DNA of 5,023 nt from an uncultured bacterium (GTDB lineage Bacteria; Patescibacteriota; Minisyncoccia; Phycocordibacterales; UBA918), in the NCBI GenBank assembly GCA_903839715.1, contig CAIMDH010000121.1, forward strand, positions 1-5,023, written 5' to 3'. The notes under the pieces were generated by a model. It saw nothing but the letters and a program-made list of their open reading frames with translations, searched no databases and was not told where the DNA came from. Position 1 is the stretch's first letter, and each line of letters begins with the position of its first letter. A program made the translations under genes and the position numbers. Positions 1 to 4,832 of the stretch are shown here, one piece after another.

Positions 1-12
1 ATTACTTGAATT

Positions 13-294
13 ATGAAATTATCTGAAATACATTTTGAAGATGATAACAGTAATAAAAAAAGCTTAAATAGACCAACTGGTAGGTTGACTAAATTTATTA
101 TTTCAAATTCGGGTGGACTAATTAAATCTCAATCTGGAGCAAATTTTTTAATGTGGTGTGTTGTTTTTGTATCATTTTTTATAATTCTCTCATCAAAATT
201 TTCTGAGTATGAGTCTAAAGAAGATCTAAAAAAATATATTTTTGACCCTAATAATACAACTTCAGATGAAGAGCTTTATGAAAAAAGAAAATAA
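13..294 (+). CDS. Small single-pass membrane protein, unknown function
   Basis: A 93-residue protein I do not recognise. What is visible: a charged, Asn/Lys-rich N-terminal part (about 1-43), one hydrophobic stretch at about 45-60 (LMWCVVFVSFFIILS) that should span the membrane once, and a charged, Glu/Lys-rich tail (about 62-93). There is no prepilin motif and no cleavable signal sequence. ATG at 13 is the likely start, because an in-frame TGA lies at 7-9; no Shine-Dalgarno site is visible in the few bases available. Its last 17 bases overlap the pilin-like gene that follows, so the two are probably co-transcribed and translationally coupled. That suggests, but does not prove, a role near the pilus or pseudopilus machinery. 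The gene is strikingly AT-rich compared with the lemA operon downstream. The operon probably continues to the left of the window. Confidence 0.6.
   Translation: MKLSEIHFEDDNSNKKSLNRPTGRLTKFIISNSGGLIKSQSGANFLMWCVVFVSFFIILSSKFSEYESKEDLKKYIFDPNNTTSDEELYEKRK
268..273 (+). promoter_or_regulatory. Probable ribosome binding site of the pilin-like gene
   Basis: A GAAGAG purine run ends 4 bases before the ATG at 278. The spacing is short but it favours the start at 278 over the upstream in-frame ATG at 266 or TTG at 242. The site lies inside the end of the preceding gene. Confidence 0.4.
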
Positions 295-787
295 AGGCTT
301 TACTTTAATTGAATTATTGGTAGTTATATCAATAGTAAGTCTTTTAACCTCGTCAGTGTTGGTTAAATTAAATGACGTTAAAGCAGAAGCTAGAGATGCT
401 GTGAGATTGTCTGATATGCGACAAATAAGAACTGCTCTGGAAGCTTACAGGAACCGGCATTTACACTATCCTGGACTAAGTGAAGGTATACCTATCAGCG
501 GTAATCAAATTGGTGTAGGTAGTCCAATTGATACTGCTTTAGCACCATATTTGCCTAAGGTACCCAAAGACCCTACCCATGACGGCGTGATGTATTTTTA
601 CTCATATGATCCTAGACATTGCACAGATTCAAATATCGGTGCGTGCGATTGTGTTGGTATGTCAGCAGTCTTTGCATTTAATAAAGCCGAGTCAGGTGCT
701 AGTTTTCAAAAAGATACCTGCTCAGGAGGAGATCAGAATATTAACGTCGCTGATTACAATGTTAGTCTGCATGAGGAAGGAACTTAA
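278..787 (+). CDS. Type IV pilin / pseudopilin-like protein (prepilin-type cleavage/methylation domain)
   Basis: A 169-residue prepilin-like protein. The start at 278 gives the short basic leader MKKENKG followed by FTLIELLVVISIVSLL. This is the class III signal cut by prepilin peptidase between Gly7 and Phe8, with the conserved Glu at position 5 of the mature chain (Glu12). The hydrophobic helix (about 8-29) continues into an amphipathic segment with a typical 'MRQIRTALEAY' stretch (47-57). Then come a 'HYPG' motif (63-66) and 'YLPKVPKDPT...YFYSYD' (91-111), which resemble GspG-type major pseudopilins. The C-terminal globular part has four Cys (115, 123, 125, 148) that could form disulfides. 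Such proteins are inserted in the membrane and assembled into pili, DNA-uptake or type II secretion-like fibres; which one cannot be told here. The reading frame could be extended upstream to TTG 242, but that would spoil the short leader. No assembly ATPase, peptidase or platform protein lies in the window. Confidence 0.88.
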   Translation: MKKENKGFTLIELLVVISIVSLLTSSVLVKLNDVKAEARDAVRLSDMRQIRTALEAYRNRHLHYPGLSEGIPISGNQIGVGSPIDTALAPYLPKVPKDPTHDGVMYFYSYDPRHCTDSNIGACDCVGMSAVFAFNKAESGASFQKDTCSGGDQNINVADYNVSLHEEGT

Positions 788-925
788 AGTTATTTTCAGG
801 CTGTAAATAATTTTTTGAATAATAGCAATTACGAGAGCCGAGTAAACATTAAACTTAGACAACAAAACCACAAGCTCCAGATATGGTGGAATGGGTGGTG
901 GTATGGACTAAGAGAAAGAAATAGC

Positions 926-968
926 AATGCAGTAAAAACACGTCTTTGCACGTGTTTTTTGCTGCATT
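926..968 (+). terminator. Strong intrinsic terminator, possibly bidirectional
   Basis: An almost perfect inverted repeat has left arm 926-943, loop CTTTGC (944-949) and right arm 950-968. The inner stem is ACACGT/ACGTGT, followed on the + strand by six T (955-960) and preceded by five A (934-938), so it could stop transcription from either side. The outer stem AATGCAG/CTGCATT adds further pairing, with one bulge. It lies 139 bases after the pilin-like gene and just upstream of the lemA promoter, so it insulates the two units. Confidence 0.85.
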
Positions 969-980
969 CGCTATAGGTTA

Positions 981-989
981 TGATATAAT
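981..989 (+). promoter_or_regulatory. Extended -10 promoter of the lemA operon
   Basis: TGATATAAT has a perfect TATAAT (984-989) with an upstream TG one base away, the classical extended -10. A weak -35 candidate, TTGCTG (959-964), lies 19 bases upstream inside the terminator, so the extended -10 probably does most of the work. Transcription should begin near 995-997, at the base of the leader hairpin. The surrounding TATGATATAA is repeated at the tRNA-Ser promoter. Confidence 0.65.
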
Positions 990-993
990 TCTT

Positions 994-1011
994 CCAGCTT
1001 AAAAAAGCTGG
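994..1011 (+). promoter_or_regulatory. 5' leader hairpin of the lemA mRNA
   Basis: CCAGCTT (994-1000), loop AAAA (1001-1004) and AAGCTGG (1005-1011) form a perfect 7-bp stem. It begins about 5 bases after the -10 box, so the transcript would start with a hairpin. 5'-terminal stems are known to protect mRNAs from decay; that role is inferred here. No U-run follows, so it is not a terminator. Confidence 0.45.
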
Positions 1012-1036
1012 TTGTAACACTTATTTTTGTTAACTA

Positions 1037-1042
1037 TATAAT
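1037..1042 (+). promoter_or_regulatory. Second -10 box directly upstream of lemA (possible leaderless start)
   Basis: A perfect TATAAT ends 5 bases before the lemA ATG at 1048, and TTGTAA (1012-1017) is a weak -35 candidate with a 19-base spacer. If used, RNA would start at or within one or two bases of the ATG, giving a leaderless mRNA. This fits the absence of any Shine-Dalgarno site before lemA. AT-rich DNA produces such boxes by chance, so confidence is limited. Confidence 0.35.
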
Positions 1043-1047
1043 ACTTT

Positions 1048-1626
1048 ATGGATTGGATTATTTTTGCGGTTATTGGTGCGATTGGTATCTATGGTGTAGC
1101 GATGTACAACAACTTTGTAAAACTCACACAGCGTACTAAAGAGGCATGGGCCGATATTGATGTTCAGCTCAAGCGTCGCTATGATCTTATTCCTAATCTT
1201 ATTGAAGCAGTAAAGGGGTATGCTGCACACGAGCGAGCTGTATTAGATGAGGTAACTTCTGCTCGTAGTAAGGCGACTCAGGTACACGTTGACCCAACAG
1301 CAGTGACAGCGTCGCAAATTGCTGAAATGTCCGGTGCTGAGTCAGCACTCGGAGCATCACTCGGTAAGCTGATGGCGATTGCTGAAGCGTATCCAGATCT
1401 CAAAGCTAACCAAAACTTTGCGCAACTACAAAGTGAACTTGCTGATACCGAAAACAAAATTCAGGCTTCGCGACGTTTTTATAACGGCAATGTGCGAGAC
1501 CTAAAGATTGCGCTCCAGGCTTTTCCTTCAAATGTTATTGGTAGTACATTTAATTTTAAAGAAGAGCAATTCTTCGAGCTATCTGAAGATAGTGTTGAGC
1601 GTGATCCTGTTAAGGTTAGTTTCTAA
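1048..1626 (+). CDS. lemA: LemA family membrane protein
   Basis: A 192-residue protein of usual LemA length. One N-terminal membrane helix (about 2-19) puts the rest on one face of the membrane as a helical bundle. Family signatures are clear: 'YNNFVKLTQRTKEAWADIDV' (20-39), 'QLKRRYDLIPNLIEAVKGYA' (40-59) followed by HE, then 'GKLMAIAEAYPDLKANQNF' (106-124), 'LADTENKIQASRRFYNGNVR' (131-150) and 'FPSNVIG..FNFKEEQFFEL' (159-178). LemA's biochemical role is not settled; it is often encoded beside membrane proteases such as HtpX, as here, and is thought of as an envelope or membrane-stress factor. It is the first gene of a tight four-gene operon. ATG 1048 is supported because it sits right at the conserved N-terminal helix. 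No Shine-Dalgarno site is visible upstream; see the two candidate promoters. Confidence 0.96.
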   Translation: MDWIIFAVIGAIGIYGVAMYNNFVKLTQRTKEAWADIDVQLKRRYDLIPNLIEAVKGYAAHERAVLDEVTSARSKATQVHVDPTAVTASQIAEMSGAESALGASLGKLMAIAEAYPDLKANQNFAQLQSELADTENKIQASRRFYNGNVRDLKIALQAFPSNVIGSTFNFKEEQFFELSEDSVERDPVKVSF

Positions 1627-1631
1627 GTAGC

Positions 1632-2015
1632 ATGTCTGAAATTACCCGTGTCTACTACAATAAGTTAGTACGAGATAATATTCCGGATATGATTCGTGCT
1701 AAGCGCGAACAGTGTGAATCGCGCCAGATTGCTGACGTACAGGAGTTTCAACAAGAGCTCTTCAAAAAGATAAAAGAGGAAGCGACGTCACTCGCTATGG
1801 TGCGAAGCAAGGAGGATTTTCTGGGTGAATATGCAGATTTAATGATGGTGTTTGAGACCATTATTAAGCAGCTTGATATTAGTCCTGAAGATGTTGCTGA
1901 GGCACGCAAAGTAAACTTTCTTAATAAGGGTGGATATAAGCATCAACATTTCTTGATTTGGTCTGAAGATGTTGGGTATCAATCAAACGAAAGTCCGCAG
2001 GGTATTCCTCTATAA
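1632..2015 (+). CDS. MazG-like / COG4997-type nucleotide pyrophosphohydrolase
   Basis: A 127-residue all-alpha protein. 'YNKLVRDNIPDMI' (9-21) is the hallmark opening of the COG4997-type (phosphoribosyl-ATP pyrophosphohydrolase-like) house-cleaning NTP pyrophosphatases, and 'KGGYKHQHFLIW' (99-110) matches their GGF/Y-hydrophobic ending. The metal-binding core is 'KIKEEATSL' (46-54), with Glu49 and Glu50, and 'EYADL' (66-70), with Glu66 and Asp69. The usual first box is EExxE; here the third acidic residue is Ser53, which could weaken metal binding or change substrate. Family members hydrolyse (d)NTPs or related nucleotides to the monophosphate and pyrophosphate in the cytoplasm; the substrate here is unknown. 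It sits 5 bases after lemA and 2 bases before htpX, an odd soluble member of a membrane-protein operon. No good Shine-Dalgarno site is seen, which suggests coupling to upstream translation. Confidence 0.85.
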   Translation: MSEITRVYYNKLVRDNIPDMIRAKREQCESRQIADVQEFQQELFKKIKEEATSLAMVRSKEDFLGEYADLMMVFETIIKQLDISPEDVAEARKVNFLNKGGYKHQHFLIWSEDVGYQSNESPQGIPL

Positions 2016-2017
2016 AA

Positions 2018-2917
2018 ATGGCCACTCTCTATACACAACAAGCCAGTAACGTTCGAAAAACCTGGGTGCTAATGGGTAGTTTTTTGCTGGGTATTGTAGC
2101 TATCGGTTATGCAGTTTCTTGGTATCTTAATGATCCGTCGTTAGTGTATATCGCTCTGATATTTGCGCTCATGATGAATATTGGGAGTTATTGGTTTTCT
2201 GACAAGGTGGTTCTTGGCATGACCGGTGCAGAGCCAATTACTAAGGCTGAAGCTCCAGAGCTCTACAATGTGGTCGAGAATTTGGCTATAACTGCTGGAC
2301 TACCAATGCCTAAGGTGTACATCATGCACGACCCTTCTCCTAATGCATTTGCCACCGGACGCGATCCTGAGCATGCTGTTGTTGCTGCTACTACCGGGCT
2401 TTTGGCGCTACTTGATCGTACTGAGCTTGAAGGCGTGATGGCTCATGAAATGTCCCATATTGGTAACCGTGACATGTTGGTGATGACAGTTGCAGTAGTT
2501 TTGGCTGGCTTCGTGGCGATGTTGGCAGACTTTTTGTCTCGAGCATTAATGTTTGGTGGTGGGGATAATCGTGACCGTAGTCCAATTTTATTAGTACTCG
2601 GTATTGCTGGTATTATTCTGGCACCGATTGCAGCTCAAATGATACAACTAGCTATCTCGCGTAAGCGGGAATATCTCGCCGATGCTTCAGCCGCCTTACT
2701 TACTCGGTATCCTGAAGGTCTTGCTTCAGCACTTGAAAAAATCAGCCGCTCACATCAACCAATGGCATCCGCGTCACATGCTACTGCTCATTTGTTTATT
2801 TCAGACCCGTATGCAGCAGAAGGTAAAAGTTCAATTGGAGAAAAAATTAGCAACCTTTTCGCAACCCACCCACCAGCCGCTGACAGGATTAGAATTTTAC
2901 GTGAAATGAGTAAGTAA
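2018..2917 (+). CDS. htpX: HtpX-like membrane zinc metalloprotease (M48 family)
   Basis: A 299-residue protein of normal HtpX length. Two N-terminal membrane helices (about 17-36 and 42-60) come first. Then 'GLPMPKVYIMHDPSPNAFATG' (94-114) begins the protease domain. The zinc site is HEMSH (143-147): His143 and His147 bind zinc, Glu144 is catalytic, and Glu218 in 'SRKREYLADASAA' (214-226) is the expected third ligand. Two more hydrophobic segments (about 153-172 and 188-211) lie between these motifs. The C-terminal 'FATHPPAADRIRIL' (281-294) is also typical. All catalytic residues are present, so it should be active. HtpX degrades damaged or misfolded membrane proteins from the cytoplasmic side. 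It follows the pyrophosphohydrolase by 2 bases and precedes the DUF3137 gene by 3, with no clear Shine-Dalgarno site (AGGG at 1999-2002 is too far away). Confidence 0.96.
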   Translation: MATLYTQQASNVRKTWVLMGSFLLGIVAIGYAVSWYLNDPSLVYIALIFALMMNIGSYWFSDKVVLGMTGAEPITKAEAPELYNVVENLAITAGLPMPKVYIMHDPSPNAFATGRDPEHAVVAATTGLLALLDRTELEGVMAHEMSHIGNRDMLVMTVAVVLAGFVAMLADFLSRALMFGGGDNRDRSPILLVLGIAGIILAPIAAQMIQLAISRKREYLADASAALLTRYPEGLASALEKISRSHQPMASASHATAHLFISDPYAAEGKSSIGEKISNLFATHPPAADRIRILREMSK

Positions 2918-2920
2918 TAC

Positions 2921-3919
2921 ATGGCTAAAATAAAAGCAACCATCCCCACAGTTGTTGTTCTTGAGCAACGTATTGAAGATTCTTTTGCGGTAAATATCGC
3001 TGATTTTATAGCACGTACGGCAGAACGACGTATTGCAGTAATCAAAAACCGCCGCTACGTAGTGACGACTGTGGGTGTGCTTATTTTTTCTTTTTTGGCA
3101 CTATTCCTGTCGTATGGATACCTAAAAGGATCAAATCTAAACCTAGCAACGTTGTATCTTTTTACGCTCTCGGTGGCAGCCATATTTTTTAATTTCCAGT
3201 GGTATCGTGAGCAGAGGGTGCTCGCACAAGAACTCAACATGGCGTTAATTCCGACCATGACTGAGTGTTTTGACCGTTTGACTATGTATACCTGTGATGA
3301 GGTTCATGGTGCAGAGACTAAAGCTATACTCCACGACTCTGGACTTTTGCCTGAAAAGTATACATATATTACAACTGATGATATGTTTTCTTTTTATGAA
3401 CCGTATCCGGTTACTGTACGTGAGATTGCTGTTCAACAACGCCGTTCGTCAGGTCGTAATACAAACACAAAGGAAGTATTTCATGGTGTTTTGGTTGAAG
3501 TTGTGCTCGATAAGACTTTAGAAGGAACTACCTATATTTCTACCGAAGGTGATGTGTTTGGTCTCATGCATCAGAATTTCTGGGGTATGCGCGTAGCTGA
3601 AACTGGAATGGTAGAGACTGAGCTCGAATGGAATGAGTTTGAAAAAGATTTACATATACTTTCAAATAATCCTATCGAAGCCAGAACTATATTGACCCCA
3701 AACTTCATGGTTGATCTACATGAATGGTGGAAGGTGAGTGGTGAAAATATTCGAATTGCGTTTAAAGGTAATAAGATGTATATGTTATTACCTGATAATC
3801 GGGTCAAGATCCAAACAAGCACTACTTCAATCGATCCGGAAGACATTAAGACCTATGCTAAAAGTGTCATTAAGCCCCTATGGCGCGTACTCCTCCTGGT
3901 CGAGGATGTAACGCTCTAG
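2921..3919 (+). CDS. DUF3137 membrane protein
   Basis: A 332-residue protein matching the DUF3137 pattern from memory. It has a cytoplasmic N-terminal helical part (1-45), two membrane helices (about 46-66 and 74-92), then a mixed domain of about 235 residues. Recognisable blocks are 'VFHGVLVEVVLDKTLEGTTY' (186-205), 'ELEWNEFEKDLHILSNNPIE' (234-253) followed by 'ARTILTP', and 'IRIAFKGNKMYMLLP' (277-291). No catalytic motif is visible and the family's function is unknown. In other bacteria DUF3137 genes are, as I recall, often found near lemA, which agrees with this operon: it may be a partner or adaptor of the LemA/HtpX membrane system (inference). It is the last gene of the operon; no terminator separates it from the tRNA-Ser promoter 18 bases later, so some read-through into the tRNA is likely. 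Confidence 0.85.
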   Translation: MAKIKATIPTVVVLEQRIEDSFAVNIADFIARTAERRIAVIKNRRYVVTTVGVLIFSFLALFLSYGYLKGSNLNLATLYLFTLSVAAIFFNFQWYREQRVLAQELNMALIPTMTECFDRLTMYTCDEVHGAETKAILHDSGLLPEKYTYITTDDMFSFYEPYPVTVREIAVQQRRSSGRNTNTKEVFHGVLVEVVLDKTLEGTTYISTEGDVFGLMHQNFWGMRVAETGMVETELEWNEFEKDLHILSNNPIEARTILTPNFMVDLHEWWKVSGENIRIAFKGNKMYMLLPDNRVKIQTSTTSIDPEDIKTYAKSVIKPLWRVLLLVEDVTL

Positions 3920-3936
3920 GGCAGGGAATAGGGGTA

Positions 3937-3945
3937 TGATATAAC
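3937..3945 (+). promoter_or_regulatory. Extended -10 promoter of tRNA-Ser
   Basis: TGATATAAC is an extended -10 (TG, one base, TATAAC) 19 bases before the tRNA. Transcription would start near 3952, giving a leader of roughly 13 bases. No -35 is evident. The core TATGATATAA and a CCAGC shortly downstream are shared with the lemA promoter. Confidence 0.6.
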
Positions 3946-3964
3946 TATCCAGCAGCGCATAATT

Positions 3965-4051
3965 GGAGAGATGGCAGAGCGGTTGAACGCGCTACCTTGG
4001 AAAGGTAGTATTGGGGTAACCCAATCGGGGGTTCGAATCCCCCTCTCTCCG
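3965..4051 (+). tRNA. tRNA-Ser (anticodon GGA)
   Basis: A complete class II tRNA. The acceptor stem is GGAGAGA (3965-3971) with TCTCTCC (4044-4050) and discriminator G4051. The D arm has the GG pair (3981-3982). The anticodon stem is CTACC/GGTAG with loop TTGGAAA, placing anticodon GGA at 3999-4001. A long variable arm has the stem TTGGG/CCCAA around GTAA, and the T arm is GGGGG-TTCGAAT-CCCCC. The long variable arm and GGA anticodon identify serine, reading UCC and UCU. The 3' CCA is not encoded (the bases after G4051 are CAA), so it must be added by CCA-adding enzyme. Confidence 0.97.
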
Positions 4052-4058
4052 CAAAACT

Positions 4059-4088
4059 AAAAAATTCATACTTCTGTATGGATTTTTT
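4059..4088 (+). terminator. Intrinsic terminator after tRNA-Ser
   Basis: The left arm 4059-4071 (AAAAAAT, T, CATAC), loop TTCT (4072-4075) and right arm 4076-4088 (GTATG, G, ATTTTTT) make a 13-bp hairpin with one T-G pair, ending in six T. It lies 8 bases after the tRNA and ends the tRNA (and any operon read-through) transcript. The symmetric A- and T-runs would also allow stopping from the other side. Confidence 0.75.
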
Positions 4089-4092
4089 GTTT

Positions 4093-4181
4093 CTGCGCTG
4101 GGGGATTTGAAGCCCGATTGAGCAGGATTATAAGCGCAGCGAAATAATCCAGCCAATTGGGGTACTGAACATGTAATGTTC
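4093..4181. other. Inverted-repeat-rich non-coding segment
   Basis: Several perfect inverted repeats are packed together. CTGCGCT (4093-4099) pairs with AGCGCAG (4133-4139); GGATTAT (4125-4131) with ATAATCC (4144-4150); CCAATTGG (4153-4160) is a palindrome; GAACAT (4167-4172) pairs with ATGTTC (4176-4181). The first two interlock, so they would be alternative folds or a pseudoknot. No open reading frame fits. The stretch 4101-4115 read on the minus strand (CTTCAAATCCCCC) resembles a tRNA T arm. It may be a structured RNA, a decayed tRNA or a recombination site; I cannot decide. Confidence 0.4.
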
Positions 4182-4199
4182 GAATCCCTCTCTCTCCGC
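4157..4199 (+). repeat. Partial duplicate of the tRNA-Ser 3' end
   Basis: Positions 4178-4199 match 4031-4052 of the tRNA-Ser (T loop, 3' acceptor strand, discriminator and next base) at 21 of 22 bases; the one difference is C4042 versus T4189. TTGGGGTA (4157-4164) also repeats the variable arm start (4011-4018) at almost the same offset (21 versus 20 bases). The T stem is destroyed and no 5' acceptor strand is present, so this is not a functional tRNA. It is either a tRNA pseudogene fragment or an attachment-site-like repeat. Confidence 0.75.
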
Positions 4200-4223
4200 T
4201 AAGCAGAATAGCCTTCTTTTATA

Positions 4224-4251
4224 TTGACTTATTACATATTCTTGACATAAT
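4224..4251 (+). promoter_or_regulatory. Promoter of the Cys-rich protein gene
   Basis: TTGACT (4224-4229) and CATAAT (4246-4251), each one base off consensus, are separated by 16 bases. RNA would start near 4258, giving a leader of about 60 bases. A perfect TTGACA (4242-4247) overlaps the -10, but has only poor -10 partners (TTCAAT at 4264-4269). Confidence 0.5.
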
Positions 4252-4259
4252 AAATTTTG

Positions 4260-4276
4260 TATCTTCAATGAAGATA
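4260..4276 (+). promoter_or_regulatory. 5' leader hairpin or operator
   Basis: TATCTTC (4260-4266), loop AAT and GAAGATA (4270-4276) form a perfect 7-bp inverted repeat right at the predicted start of transcription. It could be a 5'-terminal RNA stem or a repressor site on DNA. It is AU-rich and unlikely to terminate. Confidence 0.4.
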
Positions 4277-4306
4277 TTTTGATTTGTTCTTTCATACATC
4301 AACAGC

Positions 4307-4312
4307 AGAGGA
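4307..4312 (+). promoter_or_regulatory. Strong Shine-Dalgarno site
   Basis: AGAGGA lies about 6 bases before the ATG at 4319. It is the only strong ribosome binding site in the window and fixes this start. Confidence 0.75.
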
Positions 4313-4318
4313 AAAATA

Positions 4319-4813
4319 ATGGATACAATTACTCAAAAATTGGTTGCGGCTGCCACTTGGCGGCCAGCGAAAATTTGCGGACATAAAACCCCACGTGAGG
4401 GAGAAATCGAGGTATTTGGTGAGCGGGTTCGCTTGAGGATGATAGTTGATGCCCACAAGAAACCATATTTTTGCTTGCAGTGCTATGCCGCTGCGGTTAC
4501 ACGCTGTGCTTGGTGTACGCGACTGATTTTGCCTGGTGATAGTGTGACACTCTTGACTCCTTGCCAAGGGTTTGAAGTACCTAAGCACGCAGTGGTGTAT
4601 TCACGTACACCACTTAAGTTGGTGGGTTGTATGCATCCCGATTGCGTAGATCAAAATGGACATGAGTGTGGTACTTGGCAAATAAGTATGTCATCCGGCC
4701 ATGGGCATGTGACAAATTTGCAATACGGGGAGCGTGCTTTCAGTTATGCGGTTGAGTCGAGTCGGCACTACTTGCCGCCAAAAAAGCCATACGAAATGAA
4801 ATCGAGGCGGTAG
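4319..4813 (+). CDS. Cys-rich putative zinc-binding protein, unknown function
   Basis: A 164-residue soluble protein with a dense set of possible zinc ligands: CGH (Cys20, His22), CLQC (Cys52, Cys55), CAWC (Cys63, Cys66), then Cys82, Cys104, Cys109, His115 and Cys117. The spacing suggests two zinc sites in a treble-clef or zinc-ribbon arrangement. 'RCAWCTRLILPGDSVTL' (62-78), 'GFEVPKHAVVYS' (84-95) and 'LKLVGCMHPDC' (99-109) look well conserved. I recall similar hypothetical proteins in Parcubacteria but cannot search, and their function is not known to me. The basic C-terminus (KKPYEMKSRR) might contact nucleic acid (speculative). No catalytic motif, signal peptide or membrane segment is visible. 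The gene stands alone, with its own promoter, leader hairpin, strong Shine-Dalgarno site and terminator, and follows the duplicated tRNA end by 119 bases. Confidence 0.85.
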   Translation: MDTITQKLVAAATWRPAKICGHKTPREGEIEVFGERVRLRMIVDAHKKPYFCLQCYAAAVTRCAWCTRLILPGDSVTLLTPCQGFEVPKHAVVYSRTPLKLVGCMHPDCVDQNGHECGTWQISMSSGHGHVTNLQYGERAFSYAVESSRHYLPPKKPYEMKSRR

Positions 4814-4832
4814 AACGCTTCGCTAAAAGACT

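Noticed and set aside
7..9. In-frame TGA before the first gene, raising the idea of a UGA-as-Gly code
   Set aside because: All genes in the window read normally with the standard code and none contains an internal TGA; this TGA is simply upstream of the start.
805..823. A- and T-rich stretch right after the pilin-like gene as a terminator
   Set aside because: No stable inverted repeat precedes the T-run; the real terminator is at 926-968.
883..924. A 13-residue ORF (MVEWVVVWTKRKK) ending 1 base before the terminator
   Set aside because: No Shine-Dalgarno site, no homology I recognise, and too short to distinguish from chance.
788..976. Reading frame of the pilin-like gene stays open for 62 codons after its stop, to a TAG at 974
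   Set aside because: It has no good start and no family resemblance, and it runs straight through the strong terminator hairpin, so it is most likely chance.
2682..2909. ORFs in other frames inside htpX and DUF3137
   Set aside because: They lie wholly within strongly recognised genes and show no independent signals.
4093..4139. Minus-strand tRNA-like fold with a 7-bp CTGCGCT/AGCGCAG acceptor-like stem
   Set aside because: The interior is too short for D and anticodon arms, and the T-arm-like stem has only three of five pairs, so it is not a tRNA.
4292..4588. Minus-strand ORF of 98 codons opposite the Cys-rich protein gene
   Set aside because: The + strand gene has a promoter, Shine-Dalgarno site, terminator and coherent Cys motifs; the minus-strand frame has none and is its shadow.
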